Source: an uncultured Collinsella sp. (lineage in GTDB: Bacteria; Actinomycetota; Coriobacteriia; Coriobacteriales; Coriobacteriaceae). Taken from it: a DNA stretch of 8,083 bases. This document shows, one piece after another, positions 1-8,083 of this stretch (position 1 is its first letter; each line of letters starts with the position of its first letter). The position numbers and the translations under genes are program-made. The notes below the pieces were generated by a model, which was given only the letters and a program-made list of their open reading frames with translations, was not told where the DNA came from and did not search any database. The stretch spans positions 1 to 8,083 of the forward strand of contig CAAECT010000236.1 in the NCBI GenBank assembly GCA_900754435.1, given 5' to 3'.

Positions 1-7
1 CACGAGC

Positions 8-32
8 CGAAGAGCACTTAATGTGCTCTTCG
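8..32. other. Perfect hairpin near the left window edge
   Basis: A 10-bp perfect stem (8-17 pairing with 23-32) closes a 5-nt loop, TTAAT. It has no T-run on either side, so it is not a classical intrinsic terminator. It may be a terminator-like or RNA-processing hairpin at the end of an upstream unit; rplK-rplA often precedes rplJ, but that gene is outside the window. No open frame continues convincingly from the left edge. A second, weaker GC-rich stem (66-70 with 82-86) follows. I see no gene in 1-123. Confidence 0.4.
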
Positions 33-123
33 TGCGAGCCCAGGACCTGACCGAGCGAAAACCTTGCGCCTGGCCTTCGGCGGCGCGGCCGGATGGTGGA
101 ATTGTGTGCAGCCCGGTTTCCCG

Positions 124-152
124 TTGACCGACGCCGGGGTCCCCGCCATAAT
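124..152 (+). promoter_or_regulatory. Promoter of rplJ-rplL
   Basis: TTGACC (124-129) and CATAAT (147-152) are separated by exactly 17 bp; each box is one base off the housekeeping-sigma consensus. Transcription would start at about 158-160, giving a 5' leader of roughly 210 nt before rplJ. The spacer contains an 11-bp perfect palindrome, CGGGGTCCCCG (135-145). It is the best promoter match I see in the window, as expected for a ribosomal-protein unit. Confidence 0.8.
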
Positions 153-158
153 ACTTTC

Positions 159-303
159 GGTTCACGCACGAATCCGCTGCCAGAGACAGCCGGTGCAAAC
201 GGGCATCGCCCGCGAGCTTAATGGGACTTCCCGCCAGCCGAGGTGGTCGAGTAGATATGTCTTCTCGCCCCCGTCGCTCATGCAGCGCGGGGGCTTTCTT
301 TTT
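159..303 (+). promoter_or_regulatory. L10-type ribosomal protein leader (autoregulatory attenuator)
   Basis: The leader between the promoter and rplJ carries elements I recall from the Rfam-type L10 leader: AGACAGC followed by GGTGC (184-196), AGCTTAAT (215-222) and GCCGAGG (237-243), then an intrinsic terminator. In that family the L10-L12 complex binds the kinked leader RNA and represses its own operon. By hand I can fold a hairpin 200-204/208-212. A competing antiterminator is also possible: 199-203 with 270-274 and 212-216 with 264-268 would consume the 5' arm of the terminator. The position immediately upstream of rplJ strongly supports the call; the pairing model is inference. Confidence 0.8.
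267..303 (+). terminator. Attenuator terminator in the rplJ leader
   Basis: The stem 267-273 pairs with 288-294 (GCCCCCG with CGGGGGC) and extends through 275-278 with 284-287 past a one-base bulge at 274. The loop is CATGC. A T-rich run (TTTCTTTTT, 295-303) follows directly. It lies inside the transcript about 65 nt before the rplJ start, so it fits conditional termination rather than the end of a gene. Confidence 0.85.
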
Positions 304-368
304 GGACATGCCCCCGTCACGTCCTTGTGGCGGACCGTGCCCGGAAAGAATTCGAGGAGGTGTAATTC

Positions 369-890
369 ATGCCCCAGCAGTACAAAATCGACAAGGTTGC
401 AGAGATCGAGTCCCGTATCGCCGAGAACGCCGGTCTGTTCGTCGTCAACTACAACGGTCTGACGGTTAAGCAGGCTCAGGAGCTGCGTCATCAGCTTCGC
501 GAGTGCGGCGCCGAGATGAAGGTCTATAAGAACAACCTGGTCAAGATCGCTCTCAAGAACCAGGAGCAGCCCGAGATCGACGAGATCCTCGCCGGCCCCG
601 TCGCTTATGTGTTCTACGAGACCGAGCCGGTCGAGGCCGCTAAGGCCCTTAAGGACTTCTCCGCTAAGTCCAAGGGCGTCCTTGAGATCAAGGGCGGTAT
701 CTCCGACGGCAAGGCCGTTTCCGCTGATGATGTTAAGGCTATCGCCGAGCTGCCCACCAAGGATCAGCTTCTCGGCCAGATCGCCGGTCTCATCTCCGGT
801 TTCGCTCGCGACATCGCTGTCTGCGTCAACGGCGTTTCCTCTGGTCTCGCTCGTTCGATCCAGCAGGTCTCCGAGCAGAAGGCAGCCTAG
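369..890 (+). CDS. rplJ: 50S ribosomal protein L10
   Basis: Encodes a 173-residue L10, the base of the ribosomal stalk. In this family the N-terminal domain binds 23S rRNA next to L11, and a C-terminal helix carries L7/L12 dimers. Family signatures visible are NYNGLTVKQAQELRHQLR (about residues 27-44), then an AEMKVYKNN segment and the GPVAYVF strand. The C-terminal part (about 135-173) is helical and hydrophobic, suited to L12 binding. Length is normal. ATG at 369 is preceded by a strong GAGGAGGTG site (354-362), which fixes the start. The gene is first in a two-gene unit with rplL, 102 bp upstream of it, and sits behind an attenuated leader, so autorepression by L10-L12 is likely. Codon use is strongly biased, as in highly expressed genes. 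Nothing looks broken. Confidence 0.98.
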   Translation: MPQQYKIDKVAEIESRIAENAGLFVVNYNGLTVKQAQELRHQLRECGAEMKVYKNNLVKIALKNQEQPEIDEILAGPVAYVFYETEPVEAAKALKDFSAKSKGVLEIKGGISDGKAVSADDVKAIAELPTKDQLLGQIAGLISGFARDIAVCVNGVSSGLARSIQQVSEQKAA

Positions 891-905
891 TTGCTGTTTT
901 CACCC

Positions 906-973
906 GCGGCGGCAACGCCGCACCCCTGGCGCATTCGCGCCGTGTTTTAACTGATCTCCGTGCACAGACACGG
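906..973 (+). other. Three small hairpins between rplJ and rplL
   Basis: The 102-bp gap holds three consecutive stems: 906-911 with 916-921 (6 bp), 928-932 with 937-941 (GGCGC-ATTC-GCGCC, then GTGTTTT) and 958-962 with 969-973. The second could be a weak terminator or RNase processing site, since four T's follow at 945-948. The run of T's is short, so strong termination is unlikely. rplL must be made in several-fold excess over L10, and such structures could help set that ratio; this is inference. Confidence 0.45.
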
Positions 974-992
974 AAACCGAAAGGACTTAGAA

Positions 993-1370
993 ATGGCTAA
1001 GCTTACCACCGATGAGATCATCGATGCTCTTAAGGAAATGACCCTTCTCGAGGCTTCCGAGCTCGTCAAGGCTATCGAGGACACCTTCGGCGTTTCCGCC
1101 GCTGCTCCTGCCGCTGTTGTCGCCGCTCCCGCTGCTGGCGCTGCTGAGGCCGAGGAGAAGACCGAGTTTGACGTCGTGCTCGAGGGCTTCGGCGACAACA
1201 AGATCCAGGTCATCAAGGCCGTCCGTGAGCTCACCAACCTTGGCCTGAAGGAGGCCAAGGAGGTCGTCGAGGGCGCTCCCAAGGCTGTTCTCGAGGGTGC
1301 CAAGAAGGAGGACGCCGAGGCTGCCAAGGAGAAGCTCGAGGCTGCTGGCGCTGCTGTCACCCTCAAGTAA
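993..1370 (+). CDS. rplL: 50S ribosomal protein L7/L12
   Basis: Encodes a 125-residue L7/L12, the multicopy stalk protein that recruits and stimulates translation GTPases. The N-terminal dimerisation domain (about 1-33) reads [20 protein letters not shown] and onward. An Ala/Pro-rich hinge (about 34-53) follows, then the globular C-terminal domain (about 54-125) with [20 protein letters not shown] and the [11 protein letters not shown] factor-binding helix. The usual Gly of TGLGL is Asn here. ATG at 993 is chosen because AAAGGA (980-985) lies 7 nt upstream; an in-frame GTG at 960 would add 11 non-conserved residues and has no ribosome site. It is the last gene before a strong terminator, so it shares the L10 leader control with rplJ but is separated from rpoB. 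Length and codon use are normal. Confidence 0.98.
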   Translation: MAKLTTDEIIDALKEMTLLEASELVKAIEDTFGVSAAAPAAVVAAPAAGAAEAEEKTEFDVVLEGFGDNKIQVIKAVRELTNLGLKEAKEVVEGAPKAVLEGAKKEDAEAAKEKLEAAGAAVTLK

Positions 1371-1400
1371 TCAGGCTTTCTCGCCAGATTTCTTTGCAGA

Positions 1401-1437
1401 CGGGGTTCGCATTGCGAGCCCCGTTTTTTTTGTTTTT
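1401..1437 (+). terminator. Strong intrinsic terminator after rplL
   Basis: A 10-bp stem (1401-1410 with 1414-1423, one G-T pair) closes a 3-nt loop. It is followed by eight T's (1424-1431), then G and five more T's. It lies 30 bp past the rplL stop and should end the rplJ-rplL transcript. Confidence 0.93.
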
Positions 1438-1509
1438 CGGTCCCTCGGCATCGGTTGCTCAAACTGCCATGTTCTGTGATTTGCGTCGTATCGGGTGCCC
1501 TGCCGTTGG

Positions 1510-1543
1510 GCAATAAAATTGCACCATTCGAGCAATAATTTGC
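1510..1543. promoter_or_regulatory. Paired AT-rich dyads upstream of galU (possible operator)
   Basis: Two similar inverted repeats stand side by side: GCAATAAAATTGC (1510-1522) and GCAATAATTTGC (1532-1543). Their centres are about 21-22 bp apart, or two helical turns, which would put bound proteins on one face of the DNA. They lie just upstream of the candidate galU promoter. A third half-element, GCAATTT, occurs at 1614-1620. No regulator can be named from sequence alone. The rest of 1438-1684 holds the promoter and leader hairpins described separately and no gene. Confidence 0.4.
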
Positions 1544-1560
1544 GTTGACCTGCTGAAGAA

Positions 1561-1588
1561 TTGTCTCTGCCTTGTAGCGACATATAGT
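1561..1588 (+). promoter_or_regulatory. Candidate galU promoter
   Basis: TTGTCT (1561-1566) and TATAGT (1583-1588) are spaced 16 bp apart, giving a predicted start near 1595 and a leader of about 90 nt. A second -35-like box, TTGACC (1545-1550), has no good partner at 16-18 bp. galU sits between two strong terminators, so it needs a promoter in this gap. Confidence 0.5.
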
Positions 1589-1625
1589 TCCAGCGGTAAG
1601 ATGCTTGGGTATCGCAATTTGGTCT

Positions 1626-1666
1626 GCGGCTGTGTGCCGCACGCATGGGGCGCTTTTGCGCCTGCG
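1626..1666 (+). other. Stem-loops in the galU leader
   Basis: Two stems directly precede the ribosome site of galU. The first is 1626-1630 with 1636-1640 (GCGGC-TGTGT-GCCGC). The second is 1649-1653 with 1658-1662 (GGCGC-TTTT-GCGCC), extended by 1642-1645 with 1663-1666 across a 3-nt bulge. The lower stem ends one base before the AAAGGA site, so it could influence ribosome access or mRNA stability. No T-run follows, so it is not a terminator. Confidence 0.45.
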
Positions 1667-1672
1667 AAAGGA
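1667..1672 (+). promoter_or_regulatory. galU ribosome binding site
   Basis: AAAGGA lies 12 nt upstream of ATG 1685, a slightly long spacing. It supports this ATG over the in-frame ATG at 1601, which lies upstream of the site and precedes 28 residues unrelated to the family. Confidence 0.65.
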
Positions 1673-1684
1673 TCTTTGAATAAC

Positions 1685-2593
1685 ATGAAGGCAATCATCC
1701 CCGCCGCCGGTCTTGGCACGCGTTTTCTGCCTGGCACCAAGTGCACGCCCAAAGAGATGCTGCCGGTGCTCGACAAGCCGGTCATCCAGTACGTCGTTGA
1801 GGAGGCACTCGACCCCGAGGAGGTCGACGATGCCATTATCGTCACCTCTCCCGGCAAGCCTGAGCTGCTGAGCTACTTCCAGCCTGATCGCTCGCTCGAG
1901 AACCTGCTTCGCGAGCGCGGCAAGGATGCTTATGCCGACGCCGTCGCCCATGCGGGTGGTATGCCGGTCGACTTCCGTTATCAGTACGAGCCCAAGGGCC
2001 TTGGCCACGCCATTCGCTCTGCCGCCGACGCTGTGGCAGGGGAGAACTTCCTGGTTCTTCTGGGCGATTACGTTGTGCCCAACCGTGACATCTGCGACAA
2101 GATGCTTGCCGTCTCCAAGGAGCATGGTGGCGCTTCTGTTATCGCCGTTGCCGCGTGCGCTCCCGAGGAGGTCAGCCGCTACGGCGTTATCGCCGGCGAT
2201 CGCGTGGGGTCTCTCGAGGGCTTCGAGAATGCTGCCGACGACGAGCCCGGTGCCGTTTGGCGCATCGGCGGTCTGGTTGAGAAGCCCGCTCCCGAGGCGG
2301 CTCCGTCCAACCTGTACATCGTCGGCCGCTACCTGCTGAGCCCGCTGGTCATGGACCTGCTGGCCGACCAGCAGGCCGGTAAGGGCGGCGAGATTCAGCT
2401 GACTGACGCTATGGCCCGTTCGCTCGATCGCGAGGCCATGTACGCTGTCGTCATCGACCCGCTGTCGGGCTACGACACCGGCACGCCTTCTGGCTGGATG
2501 GCCACCAACGCCCTCATGGCTGCAAGCGACCCTCGCTTTGCAAGCGCCTTCTGGGACGCCATCGACGAGCGCGGCGGCTTGATGCGCAAGTAA
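1685..2593 (+). CDS. galU: UTP-glucose-1-phosphate uridylyltransferase
   Basis: Encodes a 302-residue cytoplasmic nucleotidyltransferase that makes UDP-glucose and pyrophosphate from UTP and glucose-1-phosphate. UDP-glucose feeds cell-surface glycan, glycolipid and galactose metabolism. The N-terminal nucleotide-binding loop is AAGLGTRFLPGTK (residues 7-19), with conserved Lys23 in TPKEMLP. LVLLGDY contains the metal-binding Asp128; the family often has a second acidic residue where Tyr129 stands. LVEKP contains Lys200, NLYIVGRYLL follows, then GEIQLTDAM and the C-terminal SGYDTGTPSGW. These fit bacterial GalU, and length is typical. The start at 1685 begins exactly at the conserved MKAIIPAAG. 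The gene is flanked by strong terminators and has its own candidate promoter, so it appears monocistronic. Its place between rplL and rpoB is unusual. A related sugar-nucleotide transferase is less likely given the motif set. Confidence 0.94.
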   Translation: MKAIIPAAGLGTRFLPGTKCTPKEMLPVLDKPVIQYVVEEALDPEEVDDAIIVTSPGKPELLSYFQPDRSLENLLRERGKDAYADAVAHAGGMPVDFRYQYEPKGLGHAIRSAADAVAGENFLVLLGDYVVPNRDICDKMLAVSKEHGGASVIAVAACAPEEVSRYGVIAGDRVGSLEGFENAADDEPGAVWRIGGLVEKPAPEAAPSNLYIVGRYLLSPLVMDLLADQQAGKGGEIQLTDAMARSLDREAMYAVVIDPLSGYDTGTPSGWMATNALMAASDPRFASAFWDAIDERGGLMRK

Positions 2594-2613
2594 GCCTTCG
2601 GGCAACGATATTT

Positions 2614-2646
2614 ACGGGTGCGGACCTCGGTTCGCGCCCGTTTTTT
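2614..2646 (+). terminator. Strong intrinsic terminator after galU
   Basis: A stem of about 11 bp (2615-2625 with 2630-2640, with G-T pairs) closes a 4-nt loop and is followed by six T's (2641-2646). It begins 21 bp past the galU stop. Together with the terminator after rplL it isolates galU and means rpoB needs its own promoter. Confidence 0.92.
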
Positions 2647-2670
2647 ATAGGAGTTGCGATTGCCGGCTCT

Positions 2671-2702
2671 CTGTTCACAGAAAATATATGAACAGGTGTT
2701 CG
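2671..2702. promoter_or_regulatory. GTTC/GAAC half-site cluster (LexA-like dyad) upstream of rpoB
   Basis: CTGTTCA (2671-2677) and TGAACAG (2689-2695) form a perfect 7-bp inverted repeat around an 11-bp AT-rich spacer. The second arm is also half of GAACAGGTGTTC (2690-2701). That matches the Gram-positive LexA/DinR core, GAAC-N4-GTTC, and the A-G-G-T spacer fits its purine/pyrimidine pattern. It lies about 110 bp upstream of the predicted rpoB start site, an odd place for an SOS operator. It may instead bind another dimeric regulator. About 0.1 such 8-base cores are expected by chance in 8 kb, so chance is not excluded. Confidence 0.35.
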
Positions 2703-2779
2703 ATACACATACATCTACCTGCGCATTTTCTTTCGAAAAACTTTGCTACTCCAAAAACTCAATTGCGTCAAGGCTTTTC

Positions 2780-2807
2780 TTGCTCAACGGTCGGTACCTG
2801 ATAAACT
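2780..2807 (+). promoter_or_regulatory. Candidate extended -10 promoter of rpoB-rpoC
   Basis: TGATAAACT (2799-2807) is an extended -10 element (TG-n followed by TAAACT), with a weak -35, TTGCTC (2780-2785), 16 bp upstream. The start site would be about 2813, leaving a leader of about 68 nt. Upstream DNA (2725-2780) is AT-rich with A- and T-tracts that could act as an UP element. The region 2647-2880 contains no credible gene. Confidence 0.55.
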
Positions 2808-2823
2808 ATTAGGTTGCGATAAC

Positions 2824-2844
2824 TGGCGAAGCTATGCCTCGCCA
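2824..2844 (+). other. Hairpin in the rpoB leader
   Basis: TGGCGA (2824-2829) pairs perfectly with TCGCCA (2839-2844) around a 9-nt loop. It lies near the 5' end of the predicted rpoB mRNA and well clear of the AAGGAGG ribosome site (2865-2871). It could stabilise the transcript; no T-run follows. Confidence 0.4.
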
Positions 2845-2880
2845 ACCCACCGAGCATTTCCGTGAAGGAGGAAAAACCTG

Positions 2881-8083
<5,203 letters not shown>

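Noticed and set aside
8..32. The left-edge hairpin as an intrinsic terminator.
   Set aside because: No T-run follows on either strand, so it was kept only as a hairpin.
64..469. Several open frames in the rplJ leader on both strands.
   Set aside because: They overlap the promoter, attenuator and rplJ start, lack ribosome sites, and show no recognisable protein features.
960..992. An upstream GTG that would lengthen L7/L12 by 11 residues.
   Set aside because: The extension is not family-like, and the AAAGGA site is placed for ATG 993.
1545..1550. TTGACC as the -35 box of the galU promoter.
   Set aside because: At 16-18 bp downstream only TGCCTT-like sequence is found; TTGTCT/TATAGT gives a better pair. 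It could still be used with an activator.
1601..1684. An upstream ATG that would lengthen GalU by 28 residues.
   Set aside because: The added residues are unrelated to the family, cover the leader hairpins and ribosome site, and the candidate transcription start is only a few bases before it.
947..2605. A 552-codon open frame on the - strand opposite rplL and galU.
   Set aside because: It covers two clear + strand genes and both intergenic regions, has no recognisable motif, and changes composition abruptly at the borders of the opposite genes.
2688..2801. A 37-codon ATG frame on the + strand in the galU-rpoB gap.
   Set aside because: No ribosome binding site precedes it, it overlaps the putative operator and the -10 region, and its codons do not show the local bias.

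Overview
The window reads as a GC-rich chromosomal segment from an actinobacterium, most likely a member of the Coriobacteriia (Collinsella-like). The support for this is inference from recalled protein sequences: strong NNC/NNG codon bias, GTG starts for rpoB and rpoC, a rifampicin region and an RpoC clamp insertion that resemble actinobacterial RNA polymerase, and several residues that differ from Mycobacterium and Streptomyces. No database search was possible, so the lineage is tentative.

All genes lie on the + strand and form three apparently separate transcription units. Unit 1 (about 124-1437) has a near-consensus sigma-A type promoter, a leader of about 210 nt that looks like an autoregulatory L10 leader ending in an attenuator hairpin, then rplJ (L10) and rplL (L7/L12), closed by a strong intrinsic terminator. 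Unit 2 (about 1510-2646) is a single gene, galU (UTP-glucose-1-phosphate uridylyltransferase). It has a candidate promoter, two AT-rich dyads upstream, a structured leader and its own strong terminator. Unit 3 (about 2671 to beyond the end) starts with a regulatory region holding GTTC/GAAC half-sites and an extended -10 promoter. It continues into rpoB and translationally coupled rpoC, which is cut by the window edge after 568 codons, just past the catalytic NADFDGDQM motif.

L10 and L7/L12 build the ribosomal stalk, and RpoB and RpoC form the catalytic core of RNA polymerase. In many bacteria rplL runs straight into rpoB. Here galU and two terminators lie between them, so stalk and polymerase synthesis should be controlled independently.

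I found no mobile element, CRISPR array, tRNA or rRNA, and no convincing new multi-gene system. The most unusual signals are inside the polymerase genes and the intergenic DNA: an 8-residue enlargement of the RpoB loop just after the rifampicin region (fork loop 2), an acidic RpoB tail, a rewritten segment and an active-site Ala-to-Ser change in RpoC, paired dyads upstream of galU, and a LexA-like dyad upstream of rpoB.
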